From: Synechococcus sp. UW105
GTDB taxonomy: Bacteria > Cyanobacteriota > Cyanobacteriia > PCC-6307 > Cyanobiaceae
Direction of reading: 5' to 3'
Assembly (NCBI RefSeq): GCF_900473935.1
Contig: NZ_UCNN01000007.1
Coordinates: forward strand, 1 to 64,000
Length of the DNA stretch: 64,000 bases
The position numbers and the translations under genes were made by a program. This document shows positions 1-7,109 of this stretch, piece by piece; positions within the stretch are counted from its first letter, which is position 1; every line of letters starts with the position of its first letter. The notes beneath the pieces were generated by a model, which did no database searches, was not told the DNA's origin, and saw nothing but the letters and a program-made list of their open reading frames with translations.

Positions 1-2
1 GA

Positions 3-56
3 TATGTAGCTCCGACCTTGGACCAGGTACGAGAAGTGTTGGAGCTGTTGGAGTAG
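3..56 (+). CDS. 3' end of an unidentified coding region (partial)
   Basis: The frame that starts at base 3 reads YVAPTLDQVREVLELLE and stops at TAG 54-56. The composition (amphipathic, ending in a Leu/Glu-rich helix) looks like a protein C-terminus rather than random sequence, so a gene probably enters from the left. Its function cannot be named from 17 residues. It could also be chance, since the other two frames are open for part of this stretch. Confidence 0.35.
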   Translation, partial: YVAPTLDQVREVLELLE

Positions 57-179
57 CCCCCACCGTGAACTGGTGTGACCAAGATCACAGACACCGTTAA
101 CCCAGGTCAATGAAGCGGGTGGCGATCACGGCGATGGTGTGTGAGTCGGAGGGATGACCTCTACTACTAACTGGAAATC

Positions 180-377
180 ATGAACAACAACGAACTCACA
201 CTCGATCAACTGCAATCTTTTAGCGGTGCAGGCACAGAAACCCACTGGCACCAAAAACTACGAAACGCAAAGCGCTCTTACGACCTCAAAGCACTTGCAA
301 ACTCTGGCGAACTTGTTAAGAAGATGAAATACATCCCTGGTGAAATGTATTCCTTGATTCCCGGAGATATGTATTGA
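180..377 (+). CDS. Small peptide with GG-type leader-like N-terminus
   Basis: This is a 65-residue frame. Residues 5-18 (ELTLDQLQSFSGAG) resemble the short double-glycine leaders seen in two other genes nearby (ELSIDELKQVAGG, ALSVDEMKKISGG), with GA in place of the second GG. The rest is a basic segment ending in an imperfect repeat (YIPGEMYSLIPGDMY). Cyanobacterial RiPP precursors often have this form: a short acidic leader, Gly-Gly-like cleavage, then a variable core. A bacteriocin-like or RiPP precursor role is inference. A weak stem-loop plus T-run follows the stop. The downstream core has no Cys, so a lanthionine product is unlikely. Confidence 0.6.
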   Translation: MNNNELTLDQLQSFSGAGTETHWHQKLRNAKRSYDLKALANSGELVKKMKYIPGEMYSLIPGDMY

Positions 378-401
378 TGAGTAATTTTAGGGCTAATGTC
401 A

Positions 402-423
402 CTCGCGACGAGCGGTTTTTTTA
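402..423 (+). terminator. Weak intrinsic terminator
   Basis: A short CTCG-CGA-CGAG stem is followed by a run of seven T at about 415-423. It lies 25 bases after the stop of the small peptide gene. The stem is only 4 bp, so the call rests mainly on the T-run and position. Confidence 0.35.
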
Positions 424-599
424 TTGACTGTGGTGTCTGCACTTGAGTCTCTTGCGGGCATCTGAGCCTTTCACCAGAGCTTCACCAGAACTTGCCTGCT
501 TCCCCACCACAACCATGCACTGGGGTTCACCAGAAATGCTGTGATCTTGAAGGAGACGAGGGGGCAACACCCCCAACTTCAAATCACTCCTTTCAAACC

Positions 600-755
600 A
601 TGACTACTTTCAACACTGACTACAACAACACTGAGCTGCTCGATCAAGAGCTGACTGATGCAGAGCTATCAGTGTCAGATGAACAGCTTGATGGAGTTGC
701 TGGAGGAAGTAATTTCAAACCCCATCCAATTGGTAGGTTCCCATACTGGGCTTGA
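600..755 (+). CDS. Double-glycine leader peptide, 51 residues
   Basis: The ATG at 600 gives MTTFNTDYNN..., an acidic leader ending DEQLDGVAGG at about residue 36, and a 15-residue core SNFKPHPIGRFPYWA. The EQLxGVxGG end is the same cleavage signature as in the two Nif11-type peptides at 2142 and 2618, but the leader is much shorter than a Nif11 domain. The core is Pro-, aromatic- and Arg-rich and has no Cys. A longer frame opens at 492, but its extra residues are low-complexity and do not resemble a leader, so ATG 600 was chosen. Known for the family: GG leaders are removed by C39 peptidase-ABC exporters. None is in view. Confidence 0.6.
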   Translation: MTTFNTDYNNTELLDQELTDAELSVSDEQLDGVAGGSNFKPHPIGRFPYWA

Positions 756-870
756 CTTTTGTGGTCCTGGTGGTTCTACCTTTATGACAGCAAAGATCCT
801 GGACGGCTGCCCGCAGTGCTGATCCCGGCGGTGACGACATCTGATCCCCTGCTGCAAACACGATCACCAG

Positions 871-893
871 CCCCGCCACGTGCGGGGTTTTTT
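871..893 (+). terminator. Intrinsic terminator after the 600-755 peptide gene
   Basis: CCCCGC (871-876) pairs with GCGGGG (882-887) around a 5-base loop, followed by six T. It lies 115 bases after the upstream stop. The remaining bases between 756 and 1058 hold no convincing gene. Confidence 0.75.
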
Positions 894-1058
894 ATTGCCA
901 ATTGGTTCGCAGCTAAACAACAAGAACTCACCAGCTGAAGACCTAAGAAACGAATAGGACCACTCAATAGACAACACTGACGTGTCGCTATCTCGTGGTC
1001 CAAACCTGCCACATCCCTAGCACCAGTCAAGAAACAAATAAATAACCAACTTAAATCA

Positions 1059-1250
1059 ATGAAACACAAACACTATGTAGGCCCAAATAATCCTTCTGTT
1101 AATGCAGAAACAGATGTTGCTGCATATCCAATCTCTGAAAGAGAGAAGTATCCATTCGAACATAGGATCTCTGAAGACGAAGCTATCTACCTTCTACCTT
1201 CAAGAGAGTATTGTCGTATTAAAGGCGTATCTGAATCTTTTAGCATCTGA
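1059..1250 (+). CDS. Small hypothetical protein
   Basis: This is a 63-residue frame starting MKHKHYVGPNN. It is polar, with mixed charge and an acidic middle (RISEDEAIY). It has no signal peptide, membrane segment or GG motif. The AT-rich leader upstream of the ATG and the AT-richer codons match the neighbouring island genes. I do not recognise the family. It could be a real island gene or a chance frame. Confidence 0.45.
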   Translation: MKHKHYVGPNNPSVNAETDVAAYPISEREKYPFEHRISEDEAIYLLPSREYCRIKGVSESFSI

Positions 1251-1301
1251 CCTTATGGCGACGTAGTCGTCACCTACAACCCCTTACAACCATAAAAGAC
1301 A

Positions 1302-1568
1302 ATGGCTAACAACTATACTCAAATCCTTGACGGTATTGATGACCAAATCGCTGACCTAAGGACAACTCAACCTCAATATGAATTGCAGATGGCTGCACTA
1401 CAAGCTGCTATCGAAGAGATCCCTGCACGTATTGCTGACCTGGAAGACCTGAAGACACAAACAATGGAGCTTCGCGTAACTCAAGTTGATGTGAACTTGA
1501 ATCTGCGTCTGACTGGACTTATCTCAAGACAAACAGTACTTCTGTTGGTTCGTGACAGGACCTTCTAA
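1302..1568 (+). CDS. Small coiled-coil hypothetical protein
   Basis: This is an 88-residue frame starting MANNYTQILD. Residues 5-60 show a regular pattern of hydrophobic and charged positions (ILDGIDDQIADL, IPARIADLEDLK), consistent with a coiled coil, and there are no Cys residues. The stop overlaps the stop end of the leftward peptide gene by four bases. No family is recognised. Phage-like or structural small coiled-coil proteins look like this, but nothing around it supports a phage origin. Confidence 0.55.
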   Translation: MANNYTQILDGIDDQIADLRTTQPQYELQMAALQAAIEEIPARIADLEDLKTQTMELRVTQVDVNLNLRLTGLISRQTVLLLVRDRTF

Positions 1569-1759
1569 GTAGTTAAATCCAAGGCAAAAGGAACACCATT
1601 TTTAGTTACAAACTTCCTTCCGTATGGGTCGCTTGCTTCAACAGCTTCACCTTCTATTTTCTTGCTCCCATTATTGGCTTTTTTGTTTTCATCATTGCCA
1701 CCGGCAACTTGCTTTAGCTCATCAATTGAGAGTTCATGGTCAGAGCTGGTTTCAGACAT
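1565..1759 (-). CDS. GG-leader peptide, leftward paralog 1
   Basis: From ATG 1759 the product is 64 residues: MSETSSDHELSIDELKQVAGG, then a polar Asn/Lys/Glu-rich core. The leader pattern LS[I/V]DE[L/M]K..[A/S]GG is shared with the next leftward gene at 2010, and bases just upstream of the two ATGs are nearly identical (both read ...GTTTTGATTCCC before ATG). The pair therefore arose by tandem duplication, and the cores have diverged. A TTG nine bases upstream would add MIP, but the ATG is preferred. Function as a RiPP or microcin-like precursor is inferred from the leader only. Confidence 0.6.
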   Translation of the reverse strand: MSETSSDHELSIDELKQVAGGNDENKKANNGSKKIEGEAVEASDPYGRKFVTKNGVPFALDLTT

Positions 1760-1824
1760 GGGAATCAAAACTCTTCTCTAAGTCTAGATGTGGCTTGTCT
1801 TTTAGACCATAGCCTAGAAATTTG

Positions 1825-2010
1825 TCAGGTTTCGATGTGCCACCCATTTATGGTCCATTGGAGAGGCTTATCACCCTCGCCTAAATCCATTTCTTGGCTC
1901 GAAGAATTGCTATTGGCCTTCTTGTACCCGCCACCTTGTGCTCTGATACCGCCAGATATTTTCTTCATCTCATCAACTGAGAGCGCATCGTCAGCCTTCT
2001 TTTTAGACAT
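1825..2010 (-). CDS. GG-leader peptide, leftward paralog 2
   Basis: From ATG 2010 the product is 61 residues: MSKKKADDALSVDEMKKISGG, then a 40-residue core with Gly-rich (RAQGGGYKK), Ser/Asn-rich and tryptophan-containing (LQWTINGWHIE) parts. There is no Cys. It is the tandem paralog of the gene at 1565-1759, 65 bases away on the same strand. The space to the rightward gene at 2142 is AT-rich and could hold divergent promoters, though no clear -10/-35 pair can be assigned. The role is inferred from the leader alone. Confidence 0.6.
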   Translation of the reverse strand: MSKKKADDALSVDEMKKISGGIRAQGGGYKKANSNSSSQEMDLGEGDKPLQWTINGWHIET

Positions 2011-2141
2011 GGGAATCAAAACTCTGCTCTTAAGCTAGGCTTGATTCTTGAAGTCGTACATAATTCTAATAAATACTTAACTCAGCCTGAGCTGCGTAAT
2101 TGCTGAACCAGCGTTACCATCACTTTATCAGCGCCCATCTA

Positions 2142-2435
2142 ATGTCAGAAGAGCAACTCAAAGCCTTTCTCGAAAAAGTCAAAGCTGAGAACAGTCTTCA
2201 AGAGAAGCTCAAATCTGCTTCGGATGCTGATGAGGTTGCCAAGATTGCCAAAGATGCAGGATTCAGAATTACGGCTGATGAGCTGAACAAGGTTCAACAA
2301 GAGATTCCAGAAGATCAGCTGGAAGGAGTGACTGGGGGTCAAGGTGGTTATGCAAATAAAGGCATAGCTGGAGCCACTACTTTCTGGCAAGTTAAAGCGA
2401 TGTTTAAGGATGAGATGGATGAGATGATGGGGTGA
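2142..2435 (+). CDS. Nif11-type leader RiPP precursor, copy 1
   Basis: The ATG at 2142 gives 97 residues. Residues 1-66 are a Nif11-like leader: MSEEQLKAFLEKVK, a central IAKDAGF helix, and the QLEGVTGG cleavage end. This is the leader class of prochlorosin (ProcA) and other cyanobacterial precursor peptides, which are modified by enzymes acting in trans. The 31-residue core has Thr and Trp but no Cys and ends in a Met/Glu/Asp-rich tail, so it cannot form lanthionine rings. My ungapped alignment with the gene at 2618 gives 44 of 66 identical leader residues. No LanM, radical-SAM or C39 exporter is in the window. Confidence 0.8.
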   Translation: MSEEQLKAFLEKVKAENSLQEKLKSASDADEVAKIAKDAGFRITADELNKVQQEIPEDQLEGVTGGQGGYANKGIAGATTFWQVKAMFKDEMDEMMG

Positions 2436-2617
2436 TGGCGTCACCCTATGCCCGCCACAGAAGAGACTCTTGCTAACACAGAGATTTTTATTGCTGCAGA
2501 ACACCTATCAACCCCACAAAAACTCCACCAATGCCTAGCACTAATCAATAATCAGCCCCGGTGCGAAACGCGTAGTTCCTCCAGCAGTGCTATGACTACT
2601 GTGTTAGCACCTATCCC

Positions 2618-2872
2618 ATGTCAGAAGAGCAACTCAAAGCATTCCTGGAAAAAGTCAAAGCTGACACTAGCCTTCGGGAGAAGCTGAAAGCAGCTGCTGA
2701 TTCTGATGCAGTTCTAGCGATTGCGAAAGAGGCTGGATTTATGATTTCTACTGACGACTTTAAGAACGCTCAATCCGAGATTTCAGAAGATGAACTGGAA
2801 GGCGTAGCGGGAGGTTTGTTATTTGTGTTCACCTTTTTTGCAGTTATACCCTGCGTAGCAGGAGATAGATAG
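2618..2872 (+). CDS. Nif11-type leader RiPP precursor, copy 2
   Basis: This is an 84-residue product. Residues 1-66 are a Nif11-like leader (MSEEQLKAFLEKVK ... IAKEAGF ... ELEGVAGG), 44 of 66 identical to copy 1. The core is only 18 residues, LLFVFTFFAVIPCVAGDR: strongly hydrophobic, with one Thr and one Cys, so at most one thioether ring is possible. This core is unlike copy 1, the usual pattern of conserved leader and hypervariable core in marine picocyanobacteria. A strong terminator follows at 2924. The hydrophobic core could instead be a membrane-active peptide. Confidence 0.8.
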   Translation: MSEEQLKAFLEKVKADTSLREKLKAAADSDAVLAIAKEAGFMISTDDFKNAQSEISEDELEGVAGGLLFVFTFFAVIPCVAGDR

Positions 2873-2923
2873 CTTGTTGACTTGGATTTACCAGCCTTCC
2901 TTTAGCTTAGAGTTTAAACACTC

Positions 2924-2954
2924 AAAGCCCCTACAACTGCAGGGGCTTTTTATT
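2924..2954 (+). terminator. Intrinsic terminator closing the peptide island
   Basis: AAAGCCCCT (2924-2932) pairs with AGGGGCTTT (2941-2949) around an 8-base loop, and the T-run continues. It lies 52 bases after the second Nif11 peptide stop. Confidence 0.8.
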
Positions 2955-3122
2955 TCTTCAATAGCCCGCCCAACCCATCAATCAGCCTCCAATACCTGGC
3001 ACGATTGAGCGGATTTAAGCAGAGATAGATGAAGCAATCAGCTATTCAATAGGCATGAAATCTTCCTCAGTGCCTTTGCTTCGGGAACCGACCGTCTTTT
3101 CACGCCTATTTTCAGCAATCGG

Positions 3123-3485
3123 CTAAAACAACCAGAAGGAGGGCATCTTATACAATACCTTTAAAAAAGAAATATACGAATATGGGATTTGACTGTAACT
3201 CTCGTCTGTAATCCTGTAGCCACGAGACTTCCATCTTTCATGGCAGACACGGGGAGCCATCAGGGCAAAATAAGCATTCATCAATGCATAAATACTGGGC
3301 CAGTACGGATAAACAGAAGGCAAATAGCAAACTGCGACCATTGCTGCGACATATACGAACAGAATCTTCCACCTAGTTGTGTGAAACCAGAAAAAGAAGC
3401 CAAACACAAAGGCAAGGATTGATGCCCACGTGTAACTCACAAATTTATTTTCCGGATAATCATGCGGATTGTTATAAAGAGGCAT
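3123..3485 (-). CDS. Small integral membrane protein, unknown function
   Basis: This is a 120-residue frame. Hydrophobic stretches at about residues 18-34 (WASILAFVFGFFFWF), 40-58 (ILFVYVAAMVAVCYL) and 62-80 suggest two to three membrane spans. The C-terminal part is polar (HERWKSRGYRITDES). It resembles small DUF2628-type membrane proteins in shape, but I see no diagnostic motif. It sits alone between the peptide island and the carboxypeptidase. Confidence 0.65.
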   Translation of the reverse strand: MPLYNNPHDYPENKFVSYTWASILAFVFGFFFWFHTTRWKILFVYVAAMVAVCYLPSVYPYWPSIYALMNAYFALMAPRVCHERWKSRGYRITDESYSQIPYSYISFLKVLYKMPSFWLF

Positions 3486-3692
3486 TATTTATCGAAGGCT
3501 TTATGCGTTATACGAGCTTGGTGCCTAAATTCATCCCAAACGCAACGAAACGACTGTTCCAAACCTTGTTGAATTGGTTCCATCAGCTTGATCCAGGCGA
3601 TCTGAAGCTAGTCGGGCTGCGATGTGATCCACCTTCGCATGAGCTTCAAGCAGCCTGTCGAGCCACCGCAAGCACAGCTTGAGACGCGGGCC

Positions 3693-5225
3693 TCAATCAG
3701 CCATCGGGCGCAATTGGATCAGCTTTGCTTCGAGATAGGTGAGGAAGGGCTGGCTGGATAAGGGATGACCACTCACCTTCGCCACGAGATCCTCTGCATT
3801 CAGAGCCCGCCCCACGGAATGCACCTTGTCTCTCAACCAGGCGAGCAGAGGTCTGACATCACCGCTGGCCACGTGCTGCTCAGGAGGACCGATGTCTGCC
3901 GTCATCGCCTCACTGAGCTGAGCACTGACTAAGTGCCCCAAAAGATAGGAAGGGAAATAGCCGAAAAGGCCCTCACTCCAGTGAACGTCCTGAAGGCAAC
4001 CCTGGGCATCGTCGGCAGGGGTGACGCCAAGCAGCTCGCCATAGCGACGGTTCCATTCCCGCGGGAGGTCCTCCACAGGCAACCCTTGCTCCAGCAACGC
4101 CAACTCAAGGTCTGTACGGATCATGATGTGAAGCCCATAACTGAGCTCATCCGACTCCACTCGATTCGGACCCGGAACAATCGGATTCATTGCCCGCCAC
4201 AACATCGTGGCGGAATCAAGAGGCGACCCCTCGGCAGCAAAACGCTGCCACCAACGCTGCGCAAACGCTTCACTGCGCGCCACTCTGTTCTCCCAAAACA
4301 GGGACTGACTTTCATGCACCGCCATGGATGTGGCCTGTCCCAACGGCCAGGCGAACCATTGATGACTGGCAGTGGGCAATCCCTGCTCATAAAGGGAATG
4401 CCCCCACTCATGAGCGGTCGCCAAGAAACAGGAGAGGGGTTGACCGGTGACCACCCTTGTGGTGAGACGGAAGTCACGCGGACCGAGCGTGATCGAGAAC
4501 GGGTGAGGTGAAGTGGCCACACAGGTGATCGCTGGATCACGGCCCCATTCCTTCAAGAGCTGATCACACAAACGGTGCTGCTGGGCTGCACTGAGATCCC
4601 AATCGACACCACGAGTCGATGGTGCTGCCTGCACCTGATCGAGCAGTTCCGGCAAGCGCTGGCGCAAGGGAGCGAAGAGCTCAAGCAGGCGATCGAGGCG
4701 CAGATCAGGTTCGAACGGCTGAGCCAGGGTCTCCCAGCAGCCTCGCGGCTCATCCAACTGACGAGACTGCTCCTGACGCAAACCAATCAGACAGCGAAGT
4801 GCCGGTGCGAACAAAGGAAAATCATTGCTGGCACGTGCTTGCTGCCAGCAGTCATACCCTTCAGCCTTTGCGGTAGCGAGAGCTGCCACCAACTCTGGAT
4901 CCTGCCGCTGCTGACGGCGCAGATCCTGCTCCAGCAGCTCCAGATTCCTGCCCCGCTCCTGTTCATCACGCTCTGAGAGCTGCTCAAGGCGACGGGCATG
5001 CTGCCAATCAGCACGAGCTTCAGCGACAAGCGCGGCGTAATCAGCCGAACTCTGGCGCTGATGCAACTGACGGGCCAGCAGCGTCAGTTGCTCGCCTCTC
5101 CAGGGGGCACCTCCAGCGGGCATCCGGGTGTTCTGATCCCAATAGAGCGTGCTTTGAATGCTGCCAAGAAGCCGGGTCTCATGGAGATGACGACCGAGAC
5201 GATCCCATGCGGTTTTACCGCTCAC
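3693..5225 (-). CDS. M32 family metallocarboxypeptidase (thermostable carboxypeptidase Taq type)
   Basis: This zinc carboxypeptidase removes C-terminal amino acids from peptides in the cytoplasm. The zinc motif HEWGHSLYEQG is near residue 272, and a downstream HESQSLFWEN supplies the third ligand Glu, as in M32 enzymes. The start is taken as GTG 5225 because GGGAG lies six bases before it. A longer TTG-initiated frame from 5267 has no such site. The length of 510 residues is normal for the family (about 500). It stands alone, opposite in strand to its right neighbour. Confidence 0.93.
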   Translation of the reverse strand: MSGKTAWDRLGRHLHETRLLGSIQSTLYWDQNTRMPAGGAPWRGEQLTLLARQLHQRQSSADYAALVAEARADWQHARRLEQLSERDEQERGRNLELLEQDLRRQQRQDPELVAALATAKAEGYDCWQQARASNDFPLFAPALRCLIGLRQEQSRQLDEPRGCWETLAQPFEPDLRLDRLLELFAPLRQRLPELLDQVQAAPSTRGVDWDLSAAQQHRLCDQLLKEWGRDPAITCVATSPHPFSITLGPRDFRLTTRVVTGQPLSCFLATAHEWGHSLYEQGLPTASHQWFAWPLGQATSMAVHESQSLFWENRVARSEAFAQRWWQRFAAEGSPLDSATMLWRAMNPIVPGPNRVESDELSYGLHIMIRTDLELALLEQGLPVEDLPREWNRRYGELLGVTPADDAQGCLQDVHWSEGLFGYFPSYLLGHLVSAQLSEAMTADIGPPEQHVASGDVRPLLAWLRDKVHSVGRALNAEDLVAKVSGHPLSSQPFLTYLEAKLIQLRPMAD

Positions 5226-5442
5226 TCCGATCTCCCGTCCTGTGATCAGACCAGCCTGGCAAACCAAGCGACAGATGCGCCTTACGCCTCTGCAGTCACG
5301 AACACAACCACTCAGCCGAGATTGTCTGAGATGTCAAACCAGGTCTGAAAGGAAAGAGGCGGCAAAGAAACAGATTGCCCCCAAGGGAACACATCAAAGG
5401 CAGGTCAGGCCATCGTCGAAGACGTCAACGCACAAGACCACC

Positions 5443-5607
5443 ATGCTGAAAGAAGATTGGATCCGTCTGGCGATGCCTGCCGCGATCACGCTGCTGGCTG
5501 CAGCAATCATCGTGAGCCCATTTACAGCGAAGGCACAACTGGACGGAGCGACCGTCCATGTGAAACAGGCCTGGGGCGATCGCTGGGACATCAACGACTG
5601 CAGATAG
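5443..5607 (+). CDS. Small exported or membrane-anchored protein
   Basis: The ATG at 5443 gives 54 residues. Residues 8-31 (RLAMPAAITLLAAAIIVSPFTAKA) form a signal peptide or single membrane anchor with an AKA-like cleavage end, and the short mature part ends WGDRWDINDCR. The frame extends upstream to 5242 without similarity to a protein. I know of no assigned function. A perfect 13-bp inverted repeat follows 77 bases after the stop. Confidence 0.6.
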   Translation: MLKEDWIRLAMPAAITLLAAAIIVSPFTAKAQLDGATVHVKQAWGDRWDINDCR

Positions 5608-5684
5608 CCCTCCACCAGACAGATCAGCCTCAAGCAGTGAAAGAACCGTCGGCACTCGCAATCCCAAGGAGAGCACCAAGCCCA

Positions 5685-5718
5685 TGAGCAAGATCACATT
5701 CCCAAGTGATCTTGCTCA
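5685..5718. repeat. 13-bp perfect inverted repeat, 8-base loop
   Basis: TGAGCAAGATCAC (5685-5697) and GTGATCTTGCTCA (5706-5718) are exact reverse complements around ATTCCCAA. There is no T-run on either side. It lies between two rightward small genes. It may be a terminator lacking a U-tract, a regulatory hairpin or an operator. Confidence 0.8.
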
Positions 5719-5780
5719 AGTCATCAAGCCGACAACGGTCTGAGGGTGGCTGGCAACAGACCCGAGAACCCTCCAGCGCC

Positions 5781-6071
5781 ATGGCATATCAACGCCCTCG
5801 CACGAGCCTCGCCATCACCGTTGCCCTCAGCGTGGGCATGCTCGCCACCTCGCCACAAAGCCAAGCCAGAGGATGGTTCGCCTGTGCGGTGGAACGAAGC
5901 AGCGGAAACAAGGCGCTGGTGGTGGGAACAGAGGAGGTGAGCCTGGATCCAGCCGTGCCGTTTCAGGCCATCCCCATGCCACCCAACCCGAAACTGATGC
6001 TGGCCTCCGGGGCGACTGCAGGCCGCTGTTATCTCACTGACCGCCAGGAACGTGCTGTGCTCAACCGCTGA
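5781..6071 (+). CDS. Secreted protein of unknown function
   Basis: The ATG at 5781 gives 96 residues (MAYQRPRTSLAITVALSVG...). Residues 1-32 form a Sec signal peptide with a basic start, hydrophobic core and a SQARG cleavage region. The mature protein has two Cys (FACAVE and GRCYLTD) that could form a disulfide. The frame is open from 5706, but the extra N-terminus would bury the signal peptide. The family is not recognised. Confidence 0.6.
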   Translation: MAYQRPRTSLAITVALSVGMLATSPQSQARGWFACAVERSSGNKALVVGTEEVSLDPAVPFQAIPMPPNPKLMLASGATAGRCYLTDRQERAVLNR

Positions 6072-6112
6072 GCAGACAAGGCAGGCCCACTGAGCGAAAC
6101 GCTGGGATTCGC

Positions 6113-6427
6113 TCAGCCTCCATCCACCTGACAACCCACCAAAGCACCGGCAGCACCGCCCAAAGGCACACCGATCCAGCGACCATTGCCTCGCGAAAGT
6201 GCTGCACCAAGGCCCGCCCCAAGCAAGCCACCGATCACGCTGCCCTCGACACAGCTGTTGGTGTCTGGATCACTCACCGTGGTGGAGGAACGATCCCTCT
6301 CATCATCAGCGTCATCGAAATCGTCGAGGAACACTGAATCGCCGTGGTGATCGGCAAGCACCGGAAGCACACTGCAGGTGCAGACGGTGAACAACGCCAG
6401 GCCGGTGATGGCAAGCGCGCGTTTCAT
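6113..6427 (-). CDS. Exported glycine-zipper protein
   Basis: From ATG 6427 the product is 104 residues: a signal peptide (MKRALAITGLALFTVCTCSVLPVLA), an acidic linker (FLDDFDDADDERD), and a C-terminal glycine-zipper-like segment (IGGLLGAGLGAALS ... GVPLGGAAGALVG) with a terminal Cys. Glycine-zipper proteins of this shape associate with the outer membrane. The function is unknown. A longer frame to 6502 exists, but the internal Met starts a clean signal peptide. Confidence 0.65.
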   Translation of the reverse strand: MKRALAITGLALFTVCTCSVLPVLADHHGDSVFLDDFDDADDERDRSSTTVSDPDTNSCVEGSVIGGLLGAGLGAALSRGNGRWIGVPLGGAAGALVGCQVDGG

Positions 6428-6836
6428 GGCGAGACGAATGCAACCCACCAAGCCTGCTGCTCCTGGGCTCAGAAGCGTGACTGAAACACATCGAATATCC
6501 ATTCAGATGTGACTGAGTCAGACACGGCCCTCAGGGCTGAAATGCACCTCACGACCAGCCACCCTGCCATCCGCTGCTTGTCAGGACTTCTTCACAAGCG
6601 ATCAGACCCAGGCGTGGAGGCTTCGAGGCCCACACAAGGAACACAGGCCGAAATCATGGCAAGTTGCCAGATGGCTTAAGCAGAGCCGAGGCTCATCAAA
6701 GCAGTGAAGCTGACGATGTGCCCCAGCCAGTCTGAGTGAGCTGCGCTCACCCACCAGGGTGATGAAGAACGACTAAGGATGATCCCGCCTGATCCCGGAA
6801 TTGTCAGACTCTGAAAACATGACCGGAGGTTGTCTC
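6428..6836. other. Intergenic stretch without a convincing gene
   Basis: About 400 bases separate the divergent genes at 6427 and 6837. It should carry promoters for both. I see no strong hairpin, RNA gene or coding frame in it. Confidence 0.5.
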
Positions 6837-7058
6837 GTGAGCGACCCAATCAAAGCGCCGGCCTGCCACCTGAGCTGGACCGTCACAAAGGTGTCCGGAC
6901 GGCTGTTTGCAGTAGCCGCCACCTTGAACGGCGCCGACTATGACTTCGTTGGCAACTTCCAGTCGTTAAGAGAGGCCCATGCTGCCGGACGCCTCTATGC
7001 CAGCAATCTCGCGCATCACCAACTGAGCACCCACAGGCTGATCTCCAAAGCAGCCTGA
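6837..7058 (+). CDS. Small conserved-type hypothetical protein
   Basis: GTG 6837 is preceded by GGAGG seven bases upstream, which decides the start. TTG 6801 and ATG 6819 are in the same frame without such a site. The product is 73 residues (SDPIKAPACHLSWTVTKVSG...), small and mostly beta-like at its N-terminus with a helical end (REAHAAGRLYASNLAHH). No motif is recognised. A long inverted repeat begins four bases after the stop. Confidence 0.6.
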   Translation: MSDPIKAPACHLSWTVTKVSGRLFAVAATLNGADYDFVGNFQSLREAHAAGRLYASNLAHHQLSTHRLISKAA

Positions 7059-7062
7059 ACCG

Positions 7063-7106
7063 CGGTTCAAATCCATCAGACTGTGCCGGTGGTTTGATTT
7101 GAACCG
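7063..7106. repeat. 11-bp perfect inverted repeat between two genes
   Basis: CGGTTCAAATC (7063-7073) and GATTTGAACCG (7096-7106) are exact reverse complements 22 bases apart. The pair fills the gap between the upstream stop and the GTG of the deacetylase-family gene at 7110. It could end the first transcript or mask the second ribosome site. Confidence 0.75.
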
Positions 7107-7109
7107 GCT

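Noticed and set aside
3933..5348. Rightward frames over the carboxypeptidase gene
   Set aside because: They lie on the other strand of a clear M32 enzyme and have shadow-like composition.
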